NCBI RefSeq assembly: GCF_050003625.1
Contig: NC_134398.1
Coordinates: 99,179,479-99,243,478 of the forward strand
DNA length: 64,000 bases
Direction: 5' to 3'
From: Haematobia irritans
Lineage: Eukaryota > Arthropoda > Insecta > Diptera > Muscidae
The notes under the pieces were generated by a model. The model was not told the DNA's origin and did no database searches. It saw nothing but the letters and a program-made list of their open reading frames with translations. Positions 36,501 to 46,602 of the stretch are shown piece after piece; position 1 is the first letter of the stretch, and every line of letters begins with the position of its first letter. The translations under genes were made by a program, and so were the position numbers.

Positions 36501-37048
36501 TTATATTTATAAACTTTTTATTAACAGTGATGCCAAAGTGACAAATAACACTCTTGCAAGAAAGTATAATTTATAGATATTTTACTTTAATTAATTTTTA
36601 AATATGAAATTTGTTGGCAATATTATAAAACGTAGTTTTTTTGTTGGAGCAGCACGAAACACGTCTAGCTTTCTCAACGATACAGAAGAAGGTGCCAAGA
36701 ACTAAAATATTTCGTGGAAGTAAAAATTATGTGAGAGAATGATCACAATATTCTTTGGGGAAAATTCTTCCAAGTATATAGTATTTTTGGGCTAAAATTC
36801 TTCCAAACATGTATGTTCACTTAAAACAAACATAATAATGTTTCGGCAGTATCCAATAATATATGTGCTTCCTGCAAAATATGTTTGGAACATATGTTAG
36901 AGAAGCGATTTTTTTTGGGGGTGTAGAAAAGCGTTGGACTAAGTGTATTGAAGATTCAGGAGATTATTTTGAAAAATAAAAATATTTTTGAAAAACTAAC
37001 TATTCTCTTTCATTGATAGGCTAAGAAGTTTCCGAACCGCCCTCGTAA

Positions 37049-38072
37049 TCTTGTACTTTATAAAAATAAGTCGTGTTTTCCTTCCTGACGCAATAACTCC
37101 AGAACGCACGAACCGATTTCCACGGTTTTGCATTCGTTGGAAAGGTCTCGGGTTCTGTGAGGTTTGTAGCAAAGAAACTTTAAGAAACGGGAAAGCGGGA
37201 AATTTTGTTTTTACATACAGCGCACGTTAAAAAAATATATAATTTGAATTCATCGCAGTTGCTATTGTTATAAAATAATTTTATTTTTTAACATGAAAAA
37301 TGTTCGGAGAACGTAGAGGGTAATCATGTGGTGAAAATAGGGTACCTCATTTTTTGATATATGGTGGGGGATGGGAACATCCCTCTTACCTGGCTTTTTT
37401 AAAAATTGGGTACCCGATATTTTAATATTTGGACGGGAAGGGGGACCTCCCCCTTGCCCGACTTTTTGAAATTGGAACAAAATTATCCGATTTGCTTGAA
37501 ATTATCAGGGAGGTTTGAAGGGGTGTCTAGGCAAAGAACAGCTGCTTCCTTTCTCCTCAAGTCCATACCGTGAAACAATTAAACGTTTTACACCTGCATA
37601 ACCGCCCTACTTCTGTATATAAACGAAAAAGCAAGTAGTCCGGTTTTGTTGAAATGTACGGGACATGTGTGTGGAAACCATGGAGTGATTAATCAGTACT
37701 TCAGTTTTTGTGTCAGACTTCGCCTGACCTTACCCTTTAAAAGAGTTTCAGATCGAAGGATATGGTTGACTAATGCTGTTTTCTTTTCTAAAATGTGAAT
37801 TTTTAAAATGTTGCCAGCAACCTAACAACATGCTATCATTTCAGGCAGTGCTAAAAATGCCCGTAATTTGCCTCTATGCGTGGCACTATTTTCACAAGAG
37901 AATTCGAAGCCTCTTCGCACTTTTTCCTGTTTGTTTTAGAAAAGAACCTAAAAAGTTCATTTTCCGGGCAAAATGCAAAGAAAGTGTGCATTTTTTTTCA
38001 GGAAAAGAAAACACCATAAGTTAACGAAAATATGCTTCGAAAGGCGCAGCGAACCCGGCCTGGTTACGCTAG
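37049..38072 (+). mobile_element. Helitron, non-autonomous
   Basis: 5' end TCTTGTACTTTATAAAAATA, followed by the conserved fly Helitron block CTTCCTGACGCAATAACTCC. The 3' end ...GGCGCAGCGAACCCGGCC, TGGTTACG, CTAG closes with a short AACC...GGTT stem. Inserted exactly between A (37048) and T (38073), without TSD. No Rep/helicase. It landed directly beside the mariner end at 37045. Confidence 0.9.
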
Positions 38073-38788
38073 TTAAAACTATTTATTACTATTAAAGAAT
38101 ATTTTCTATTATTGGCGTAATTTATTTAATTATTCTAATAATTGAAAAAAATCCGTTTCCAATTGTTTGATTAATTAAGTTAATAACCATATTTATTAAA
38201 ATATTTTTATGGTTTCAACAAGATACATAATTACTTTCATCACTAAATATTTTCAGAAATTTTAATTACCTACAATGATTAAATTTACAATTTTGGCAAT
38301 TCAAATATTTAGATAATTGAAATTACAAATTGGATTATTGAGTTTACAACTATTTTTATTAACCCAAAAATTAATAAAAAAATAATTGCGTTTACAATAT
38401 CATGCCATTTCCAATAATTAAACCCGATTATTAGTTTTTTCTCTTAAGGATTTTGGTATTGATTTGAAGCCAAAAGACATTTTTAGCAACATATCTGGCT
38501 TTAAATATAGGACCAATAAAATTAAAATTAGAGTAAAGGTCTCATTTATTGAATATTCATTCTCTTTTCGCGATATATTAATAAAGCTGTTCACGTACAA
38601 GCAATACCAGTTTAAAAATCCAAATTATAACAGATACTTCAAAGTACTTTTTTGTTTTATTTTCAAAAAACTTTTAAACCAAATATGCTCAATCTTCAAA
38701 ATAAGTCTTAGCTTATATTTGAAGCGTTTTTATCTTAAATCTAAAAATATTCGAAAGTATTTAAAGCCGATAGTCCAAACAAATGCGG
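38073..38788. other. AT-rich flank of the BEL/Pao element
   Basis: A 141-residue frame (38464-38889) is rich in K, F, I and N, runs into the LTR, and matches nothing I know; I treat it as chance. No other feature. Confidence 0.4.
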
Positions 38789-39144
38789 TGTTTAAGTTCA
38801 AAATAATATTGATTAAAATTTATTCGTTAGATGGGGACTTAAAATATTGTAAAGTGACAATTTCCCCCTCGCTAGAAAATGTACATTAAGTACTGAATGC
38901 AGCCCTGTGCTTTCAGCACAATTCGTTACATTTTTCTAACGAGTCGCGCCATTACCGTCTTTCGGCGTCTAAGCTTTTGTTATTATTCGTTATTGGATTT
39001 CGTCATTGTAACAGCGATTTTGTGAAAAAACGTAAATATTGTCTCCCAAGAAATTCAATAAAATTACGTTTTATTGAAAGGTTATTGAAAAGAAAACTAA
39101 ATGCTTTTGTTTTATTTATTTTATTTTTCGGTGCTACGCATTCA
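38789..39144 (+). repeat. 5' LTR of the BEL/Pao element
   Basis: Starts TGTTTAAGTTCAAA, ends TACGCATTCA. It differs from the 3' LTR by scattered substitutions and one stretch of about 21 bp near 38888-38910 (present here, absent in the 3' LTR). Confidence 0.92.
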
Positions 39145-39145
39145 T

Positions 39146-39163
39146 TGGTCCAATCGAGCCGGA
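39146..39163 (+). promoter_or_regulatory. Primer-binding site, tyrosine-tRNA-like
   Basis: TGGTCC, two bases AA, then TCGAGCCGGA, one base after the LTR. Fly tRNA-Tyr predicts TGGTCCTTCGAGCCGGA, so the match is close but not perfect. Confidence 0.65.
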
Positions 39164-39701
39164 TACTTGCTTATAGCAATTAATAAAGGGTTTTTGTTTT
39201 TCCTTTTCCAAAGGAAAGTGCTGATCACTTCAACAATAACAACAGGAAGCAGTCGAATTGCAGCCATAATTATGGAAAATTTAATTTGAAAAATTATTTC
39301 AATAATTAAATATCAACACACAGGTGCATATGTCAGTGTTTTATTAAAATAATTGAGCATATCGCGAATGATTTTAAATTTAAACCGCGGTTTTTTTACA
39401 ACATTGTGTCAATTATTTCGTTTTGCCGACGGCAAATTGCAATGCGATATACGTACAATCATTGCTACATATATACGTACGATTCTTTCATTTCGTTTTG
39501 TTAAAGGAAATTTAAATTTAAGTCAAAATAAAAAGTAAAAAAAATCTATTATATATACTGGTGTTGTGTGGTGAATTTAAACGTTGACAAGTGCTTATTT
39601 ACTTCAAAACATTATTTGCAATTACGTTGCCTTTAACTTGAAGTAAATAAAACAATAACAAAATACACGCAGACTCCAAAGGCTCTGTTGGTCGTATTAC
39701 C

Positions 39702-40384
39702 CAAAGATAATAAAAGAGGAAGATGGGAGATTGTCTATTGAGAACATCAAACCATTTACCACATTAGTTTAATACTCGAACCAAACGCGTATACGACAAG
39801 TATTGACATAGCATTAAAATGCAAATAAAAAGAAATTAAGAGTACGAAATAATGCCCTGTTCCTGTATATCGAACGAAAACCAGTTCGAAAGAAAGGCAG
39901 TCACTCGAATTCGAATGAATTTGGGTTTTTCTATTTTTGAAAGTTCGATTCGTTTGTATGAGTATACATTGATTATTAAAAATGAGTATTTTTAAATTTT
40001 TGGCCTGAGAATTCATTGAAATGTTAACAATGCTCTTACTTTTTCCTTGGCACTTATTGTATATGTTCGTTTATTACTCGACAACAAAATATGAAGTGAC
40101 TTGTCTTTCGAAATAAAAGAACAAAAATCAATTTTCTTTCGTTTGGAATACGAAAGAAAGCTTTCGTTCGATATACAGGAACAGGCCATAAATTTCCATA
40201 AAGGGGAAAATGTATTTTTTTTGTTGTTGCCTAAAATTTAACATTGTTTCATTAAGAAGATTACATTTTTCATTTAAAAAATAAAAACGAAAAACAACTA
40301 CAAACATGTATTAAACTAATCAGGTAAATGCAACATTTGGTATGACGCAAGCCAATCTCCCATCTTCCTCTTTTATTATCTTTG
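39702..40384. mobile_element. hAT MITE with 32-bp perfect TIRs
   Basis: 683 bp. The TIR is CAAAGATAATAAAAGAGGAA continuing to 39733; its exact inverse ends at 40384. 8-bp TSD GTATTACC (39694-39701; 40385-40392). It holds a nested MITE at 39854-40187. No ORF. Confidence 0.92.
39854..40187. mobile_element. Nested MITE (GCCCTGTTCCTGTATATCG ends)
   Basis: 334 bp with TIRs of about 25 bp: GCCCTGTTCCTGTATATCGA and, inverted, GGCCTGTTCCTGTATATCGA. Flanks AAT and ATA do not show a clear TSD. Internal TTCGAATTCGAA-like words form extra hairpins. Confidence 0.75.
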
Positions 40385-40679
40385 GTATTACCAGTGTAAA
40401 CATACATCAATCGTCACTGCAGTCAACGTTTGAATTTGCATTGTGCCTACCTACGTATGGTCAGTGATACACACACGTATATACATACATATTTTTTTGT
40501 GCTGTGCTTTGTTTGTTAACCCTCACAGTCGCGAGTCGTAAATATTTTGAGGAAAATTATAAAATTTTTTGAAATTGAGTTTTTTTTGGGTTTTCGTTTT
40601 GTATGACCCATTAGCGGTAAGCGCATTGTTAAAAATTATCATTTTGGTCAGGATTCAGACACTCACGTGTCTCCGCGAT

Positions 40680-41478
40680 TTGAAGGGTATTGAGGCTTCA
40701 AGGAAAACTGATGGCAGGAGACTACGAACGCATTTTACGAATGCAGCTCCGAAGTCTTCGACATCTACGTCGCAGCCTTCCACTTCTTCTGGAATTGTGT
40801 CTGGTACTTCGGCCAGGCAAGTATTTCATGTTTCCAAGAACAGGGCAGTGCTATTAGGGACGGCTATGGTGAACATCGTTCATCAGGGTATGACGTACCC
40901 AGCTCGGGCTCTTATTGAACCCAGCATCAGAGGCCTCCTTTATTACCGAAGGTATGCAGAAGATGCTTAGGATTTCGACGACGAGTACGAGGTCTTCAAA
41001 ATCAGGCGTGAATCAATCGGTTTCTATAGCTTCTCGCGGTATTTGCCCTCTAAATATAGGGTCACCAATAGATGAGTCGTTCGTGGTAGAGGCGAGTGCG
41101 TTGGTCCTGCCTAAGATTTCTGGGAATTTACCGTCTTTTCAGGTGAGTCGGAATTATATTTCGCGTTTGCCTAATTTACGTTTGGCTGATCCTAATCTGT
41201 TCGATAGTCGTCCGGTTGATTTATTGTTGGGGGCTGACTTGTTTCCCAGAATTATATTACAGGGGGTTCGGTCCGGTATTTGAGGTTCGTTGATTGCTCA
41301 ACAGACAGTCTTCAGTTGGCTCATTACTGGTTCAATTCCCACTTCTAATGTGACGGGTTTTTCAACGACTGTTGAATTTATGGAGGAAGATGGTCTTGAC
41401 AAGACTCTTCTTCGGTTTTGGGAGTTAGAGGACTTACCAAGGCGGGCAATTTGTTCTCCCGCAGATAAATTTTTGTGA
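40680..41478 (+). pseudogene. BEL/Pao: end of Gag and aspartic protease
   Basis: The frame with SRKTDGRRLRTHF and a Ser/Thr-rich linker leads to AVLLGTAMVNIVHQG and RALI. Here one extra A (ATTGAAC) splits the codon of the catalytic Asp in the LIDPASEASF block, and the remainder continues in another frame at 40918. DLLLGADLFPRIIL and QTVFSWLITG follow, with an in-frame stop at 41281. The typical BEL protease is recognisable but cannot be made. Confidence 0.85.
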
Positions 41479-42169
41479 AAAAAATTACAAGAATACCACA
41501 TATGTATAGGGATTCCGATGGAAGATACGTAGTGACTCTTCCGATAAAACCCGAATTAAAGGGACAGGTCTTGCTTGGACTTTCGCGGACAAGTTGTTTA
41601 AAACAGTTTATTCGTGGCGAGCCTTCGCTTTTACAAAAGTCTGAAACTAAATTAATGTATGATGGGGTGATTAAAGAATATTTGAACTTGCAACATATGA
41701 GATCAGTGTCGTCGACTTCTCCTTCTGACCAACCAGTGTGTTACTTGCCTCACCACCCAGTAATCAATCCGGACAAATTGACGTCAAAACTTCGAGTTGT
41801 CTTTAATGCTTCGCATAAGACCTCAAATGGTAAAAGTCTGAACGACATTCTTTATGTGGGACCCACATTACAATTGGAATTGGTTTATTTGATTTTGAGG
41901 TAGAGATTTTTCAAATATGTTTTTAATTGCGACATCACACAGATGTACCGCCAAATTAGGGTAAATTCGACCCACACGCCTCTGCAGCGAATTGTCTTTA
42001 GGGACTCCCCTCAAAAAGATGTACAGGACTATGAGCTGCAGACCGTGACATTTGGAGTGAATTGTGGTCCATATTTAGCCATACGGACGTTATTGCAATT
42101 GGCCGATGACTCCGAAAATAATTATCCCCACGCGGCACATATTCTACGAAGGCGCATGTACGTGGATGA
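41475..42169 (+). pseudogene. BEL/Pao: reverse transcriptase, N-terminal part
   Basis: Shows YLPHHPVINPDKLTSKLRVVFNAS and NDILYVGPTLQ, typical for BEL/Pao, then a frameshift near 41.90 kb and MYRQIRV, VTFGVNCGPYLA and RRRMYVDD. The catalytic YVDD is cut by the hAT insertion at 42170. The first catalytic Asp region (around 41.93 kb) reads F.NCDITQMYRQ, consistent with D-x-x-x-M-Y-R. Confidence 0.88.
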
Positions 42170-43362
42170 CAGTGATGCCAGGAAGTTTTTTGAAAATTCC
42201 CTACGTGGCACCCAAAAATTCCCTTTTTTCCCTACGCCCAAAATTTTTTCCCTACATTTTTCCCTACGGTACTAAATTCAAAAAAATTTGGCTAGAAAAC
42301 AACAAATATTTTATATTGAATTCAATTTCTTTAAAATTAATAGCCAGGGATTATATCCGTCAATAAAGGGACCAAATGTTCAATAATATAACATTTTTAT
42401 TCGTATTTCGAACATTGCAACATCATTGCTCATTTTTAACACAACCAACATTTTTCTTGTGGACTTTAATGGCCGCGTGTTTCTTCAGGTCAGATTTCTG
42501 CAAATTACGAACTTTCCACAAGCATTGGTATTTAAAATCGTCATTTTCGACCGCCTCTAGCCAACCCTTTAAGTCAACAATGAGCCAATTTGGTCAAAAA
42601 GGCTATTTTCTAAATTTTGTTGGAATGGTTTTATGTTATTTTCTTCACTAGACAACATTTTCCTAAAACATTAAAAACTGTTGTGAATGTAACAGTTGTA
42701 AATGTAGAATAAAAATCCTACATTTACTATTTTTATGTTAGCCTGACACCAATGCAGGACTGTTTAATGTATAAGTCATTTAAACTACATATTATTACAA
42801 TACTTATTCGAGCTTATTGAACAAGTTCTTTTCAGTAACTTAATAGTACTAATTTCCTTAATCTTCTTGTCCAATAGGCTATAAGTATTGTAATAATATG
42901 TAATCCTACATTTATATACACGAATCCGCGTATGCACTGCAAGTGATCTTTGTGTTAGAAAATATTGAGAGGCACCAAGTTGACGAAGCCATCACCTGTT
43001 TATGAACCTTAATGGAAGCGTTTATTCTTGCAAATGAAATCTATTTACACATTTGTAATTAAATACCAATGCAAAAACATCTTTTGAACTTTTCTAAATA
43101 AAATCATTACAATAACATCGTTAACGGTGAATCACGTATTCCATTAGTTGAAGCTTTGACTACCATATATTTTGGATCTTCAAATATCTGGAATATTAAG
43201 AAAAAGTACTCTTCTTGTTGCAAAATGTGGTAAACTATGGAAATTGGAAAAATTCCCTATATTTGTAGAAAAAATGAAAAATCTGCCCTTTTTCCCCTAC
43301 CGATGTAATTTTAGGAAAAAATCCCTACAAAAAAGGATTTTTCCCTACGCATGGCATCACTG
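42170..43362. mobile_element. hAT non-autonomous element, copy 3, in the RT active site
   Basis: 1193 bp, CAGTGATGCC...GGCATCACTG, exact 8-bp TSD GTGGATGA (42162-42169; 43363-43370) that is itself the VDD coding sequence. Almost identical to copies 1 and 2, including the same broken BED-finger remnant on its minus strand. Confidence 0.95.
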
Positions 43363-43370
43363 GTGGATGA

Positions 43371-44160
43371 TGTTTTGACAGGGTACCATGACGTGGAGAC
43401 CGCTGTTGAATCTAGGGACCAATTGATTAGGGTATTATCATCGGCAAGGTTCGAGCTGAGGAAGTGGACTTCTAATGAGCTAGCCATTTTGGAATCGTTT
43501 CCGGCTGACCATTTGGTTGACGCCAAATTACTAGCTTTGTTGAAGCTAGTAGTTCGAAACCGTTGGGCATTAGGTGGAATGCGCAGTTAGACTTGTTTTA
43601 TTTTGATATAAAACCGATTGAGCGGAAATCTCGGTTTACAAAGAGAGAGGTTTTATCGGCTATAGCTAGACTATTTGATCCTGTTGGCTGGCTGGGACCA
43701 ATTTTTATAGTGGCGACGATTATTATGCAACAGGTTTGGTTGGATAAGACAGGATGGGACGAGTCACTTCCGTTACAAACTGAGCGACAATGGCGAAAGT
43801 TTGTCGAAACCTATCAGGATGTGAATGACGTTCGTATACTTCGATGGGTCAATTATTCCACAGACTGTGAAGATGAATTACATGTTTTTTCCGACGCGTC
43901 GGAAAAAGCATACCCGGGGCTAGTATATGTTCGTGTGGTTACGCCGCAGGGACATATCTTCACCCATTAGCTATCTTGTAAGACTAAGGTAGCCCCCATC
44001 AAATCTATATCTTTGCCACGTTTGGAGCTTTGTGGGACTGTTTTGGCCTCAAAAATTTACAAGTCTATAGCCAGGGAGTTAGATATTGAGTTTCGCCGTG
44101 TTTATTGTTGGACGGATTCTACCATCGTCCGCTCATGGCTTCGAAAGACGCCATCTACGA
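43371..44160 (+). pseudogene. BEL/Pao: RT C-terminus and RNase H
   Basis: After the hAT the frame resumes with DDVLTGYHDVETA and FELRKWTSNE. A frameshift near 43.57 kb leads to the TKREVLSAIARLFDPVGWLGP block, a BEL/Pao hallmark. RNase H follows with HVFSDASEKAY (DAS) and, after a stop at 43968, LELCGTVLASK and VYCWTDSTIVRSWL. Confidence 0.88.
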
Positions 44161-44536
44161 GACTCACGCATCGTTTTTACGGATTATGAGGATATTTTGG
44201 AGAGGTTTTCTTCGTTAGATAGGGCTCTAAGAGTCATCGCATATGTATTTAGGTTTTATCATAGGACCCATTATTCACATGCTAGTCCAAATGTGTATCA
44301 TGGACCAGAGTGGCTCTGCTCAGATAGCTCTCGGTGGGATATTAGTGATTTGACCGCGCTTGAAACTGTCGGTGAGTTACGGGCGGTCAAGACTCACGCA
44401 TCGTGTTTACGGATTATGAGTATATTTTGGAGAGGTTTTCTTCGTTAGATAGGGCTCTACGAGTCATCGCATATGTATTTAGGTTTTATCATAGGACCCA
44501 TTATTCACATGCTAGTCGAAATGTGTATCACGACAC
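44161..44536 (+). repeat. Tandem duplication inside BEL/Pao pol
   Basis: About 140 bp starting GACTCACGCATCG at 44161 recur at 44391, 230 bp later, with few differences; both encode YSHASPNVYH/YSHASRNVYH. The segment between them (GPEWLCSDSS...) belongs upstream of this block in BEL/Pao proteins, so the region was duplicated in tandem and part of RNase H was lost. Confidence 0.8.
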
Positions 44537-45363
44537 GACGTTGACGGCAACCGAATTAAAGACAGTGAGATTAAGTCTAGCTGTTCTGTCTCAAAGGGCT
44601 CATTATCCAGATGAGTATTATTGTTTGATGGAGAAGAAAACGTTAGGTTCCAAAAGTTCGCTGTTGTCTTTGAATCCATTCCTGGATGAGGAGGGGGTTA
44701 TGAGGCTGAACGGTCGTTTGAGTAGGTGTCCTACCTTTTCGTATTGTGAGCGTCATCCCATTATTGTGCCGTAGCGAATCTACTATCGCTAGGCTACTGG
44801 TGAAATATGTTCACGACATATCTATTCACGGAGGGAACCAGTCGGTACTACGTCTTATTCGGATTGAGTATTGAATTCCTCGTTTGACATCTTTGATCAG
44901 GTCGACTATCAACCGGTGTAAGCGATGTCTATTGGATAGGAAGAAGTCTTGTTCGCAGATCATGGCGGCTCTCCCACCGGAGAAAACTGTGCTTACTAGA
45001 CCGTTTACTACGACTGGCGTTGATTTTGCGGGACCTTTCGAAATTAAGTCATTTGTAGGGCGGGCATGTAAAATAACGAAGGGTTATGTTCGCGTGTTTG
45101 TGTGCTTTTTGACGAAGGCCATACACTTGGAAGCCACTTCGGACTTGTCTACGACAACGTTTCTGGCAGCCTTTCACAGATTTATATCTCGGCGTGGTTG
45201 TCCCAAGACCATTTTTTTGGATAATGGTACAAATTTTGTTGGGGCTTCACGCGACTTCGAGAAGGATTTGAGATGTGTTCTTAAGGAAGGACGTAATAAG
45301 ATGCGTTCCGCATACCAGTTTCAGCAGCTTTGATGGCAGTTTATCCCCGCCGGAGCGCCACAT
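44537..45363 (+). pseudogene. BEL/Pao: integrase, lacking the third catalytic residue
   Basis: 44537-44774 has LNGRLSRCPTFSYCERHPIIVP. Then come HDISIHGG and CKRCLLDRKK (zinc-binding region), GVDFAGPF (first Asp) and FLDNGTNFVGA (second Asp). A stop at 45333 precedes WQFIPAGAPHMGG, after which the expected catalytic Glu block is missing because the sequence switches to unrelated protease-type sequence. Confidence 0.87.
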
Positions 45364-46085
45364 ATGGGTGGTGAGCCGTTACCAGCCATCGAGCAGTTCC
45401 CTGACGTCGGGATGACCCCAGTCGTCGCCTCTTCACAAGAGGTAGTACCGACGCAAACAGTTGTCCCTCCGTCGGGGGCTGATACGGCTCCTACTGACGT
45501 CTGGATAAATCCATACTTGGTCCGATGTTGTTTCTATAACCGGCCGTCACGCTTGGTCCCACTCTTGCTTGTCCTCTTGCTTGTCTTGTCCGATCGTCGA
45601 ATTCCTGTCCGAGTTGTCCTCGACCCGTGGGCGGGGTACAGTATGATTTGTAGCAGCCTAGCCCTCAGCCTACGGCTTGTTTCAGCGATGACGTCGCAGG
45701 ACACATTTTGCCTACTTATGGTTGTTTCCCGACACAATGCAGAAAATTAATTGGTTTTCTCTGCCCGGGTAACGGATCTAACCCGTGTTGTCACCCCATC
45801 GGCATCGGCTTCAGATTCGAAACGGGAATATTTCGAGAGTTTCCAGCTGGCCGTCCCAAAGTTTTACCGTCCTTCCGGGGTGGGGTTGGTCCTAGGGCCC
45901 GATGTCTACGCACGGGTTATCAAAACACAGATATTTTCGAGTCCTGGGTTCCCATTGGCGCAGCTAACGATGCTTGGCAGGGTAGTGTCAGGTCAATGTC
46001 AACCATAAGTGTCGTAGGTCATCCTGGCCAAAAATCGAGACACTGCAGACCCTCCGGATCAACGGCTCTACGACCATTTAGTTAA
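45364..46085 (+). pseudogene. Second, unrelated BEL-type protease segment downstream of integrase
   Basis: Two frames encode a linker with VPPSGADTAPTDVW and RVVLDPWAGYSMICSSLALSLRL (protease active-site region), then VGLVLGPDVYARVI and PLAQLTMLGRVVSG, which correspond to the protease blocks DLLLGADLFPRII and QTVFSWLITG seen at 41.2-41.3 kb. GC content is higher than in the first protease. This looks like gag/protease sequence of another BEL lineage joined to the integrase. Confidence 0.55.
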
Positions 46086-46262
46086 GACTATGAAGTTTGA
46101 AAAAATGAATACATGAATTAATAAAAAAAAAAATTGCTCAATTTGAAAATCAAACTGACATCGCATTTTATATTTATTTTGATATTAATATATTGTATGT
46201 ACCATTATATGAATTATTGAATTTAAATTACAACATAGCTGGATGTTGCAGAGCGGGCGGAA
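46086..46262 (+). other. BEL/Pao 3' non-coding end with polypurine tract
   Basis: AT-rich. GCAGAGCGGGCGGAA directly before the 3' LTR acts as the purine-rich second-strand primer site. Confidence 0.6.
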
Positions 46263-46597
46263 TGTTTAAGTTCAAATTAATATTGGTTAAAGTTTATTCG
46301 TTAGATGGGGACTTAAAATATTATAAAGTGACAATTTCCTCCTCGTTAGAAAATGTACATTAAGCTTTCAGCACAATTCGTTACATTTTTCTAACGAGTC
46401 GTGCCATTACCGTCTTTCGGCGGCTAAGCTTTTGTTATTATTCGTTATTGGATTACGTCCTTGTAACAACGATTTTGTGACAAAAGGTAAATATTGTCTC
46501 CAAAGAAATTCAATAAAATTACGTTTTATTGAAAGATTATTGAAAAGAAAACTAAATCCTTTTGTTTTATTTATTTTATTTTGGTGCTACGCATTCA
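46263..46597 (+). repeat. 3' LTR of the BEL/Pao element
   Basis: TGTTTAAGTTCAAA...TACGCATTCA, followed by TSD TGCGG. Collinear with 38789-39144 apart from the missing 21 bp and about a dozen substitutions by eye. Confidence 0.92.
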
Positions 46598-46602
46598 TGC
46601 GG

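Larger units (their letters stand above)
28535..36678 (-). mobile_element. CR1/jockey-type LINE without RNase H, with three nested elements
   Basis: Minus strand from a 5' UTR near 36.68 kb through ORF1, endonuclease and RT to a 3' tail of AAAT repeats (read as ATTTATTTATTT at 28535-28546 on the plus strand). Nested: 34363-36103 in ORF1, 32352-33321 in the endonuclease start, and 30481-31393 between endonuclease and RT. It is inserted in the GT...AG segment of the tRNA-like element. Clade call rests on the RT and ORF1 type and is moderate. Confidence 0.75.
26727..36923. mobile_element. CAC-ended, TA-target element with divergent tRNA-like modules (copy 2), split by a LINE
   Basis: Starts CACTGTTAGAAAAATATG, ends GATTTTTTTTGGGGGTG, bordered by TA (26725-26726; 36924-36925) inside a mariner whose uninterrupted version is at 19.63 kb. 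Own sequence is 26727-28534 and 36679-36923, about 2.05 kb: an ATATGTTTGG-rich start, a purine-rich stretch, a degraded hairpin, two divergent tRNA-like modules, a GT...AG segment broken by the LINE, then AAGGTGCCAAGAACTAAA. No transposase. Confidence 0.8.
25322..37045 (+). mobile_element. mariner (DD34D), split by two insertions
   Basis: The left TIR CGAGGGCAGTACGGAAACTT and the right TIR (inverted) CGAGGGCGGTTCGGAAACTT are bordered by TA at 25320-25321 and 37046-37047. Its own sequence is 25322-26150, 26515-26726 and 36924-37045. A PIF-type MITE (26151-26514) and a 10.2 kb composite (26727-36923) are inserted. Confidence 0.88.
38789..46597 (+). mobile_element. BEL/Pao LTR retrotransposon, degenerate, with nested hAT elements
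   Basis: Two LTRs (38789-39144, 46263-46597), a 5-bp TSD TGCGG on both sides (38784-38788; 46598-46602), a Tyr-tRNA-like primer site and a purine-rich tract before the 3' LTR. Pol order is protease, RT, RNase H, integrase, the BEL/Pao order. Gag is nearly absent. Many frameshifts. Nested: 39702-40384 and 42170-43362. Confidence 0.93.

Noticed and set aside
38464..38889. 141-residue ORF next to the BEL/Pao 5' LTR
   Set aside because: Composition (K, F, I, N, Y) is that expected from AT-rich DNA, it overlaps the LTR start, and the sequence downstream of the 3' LTR does not continue it.
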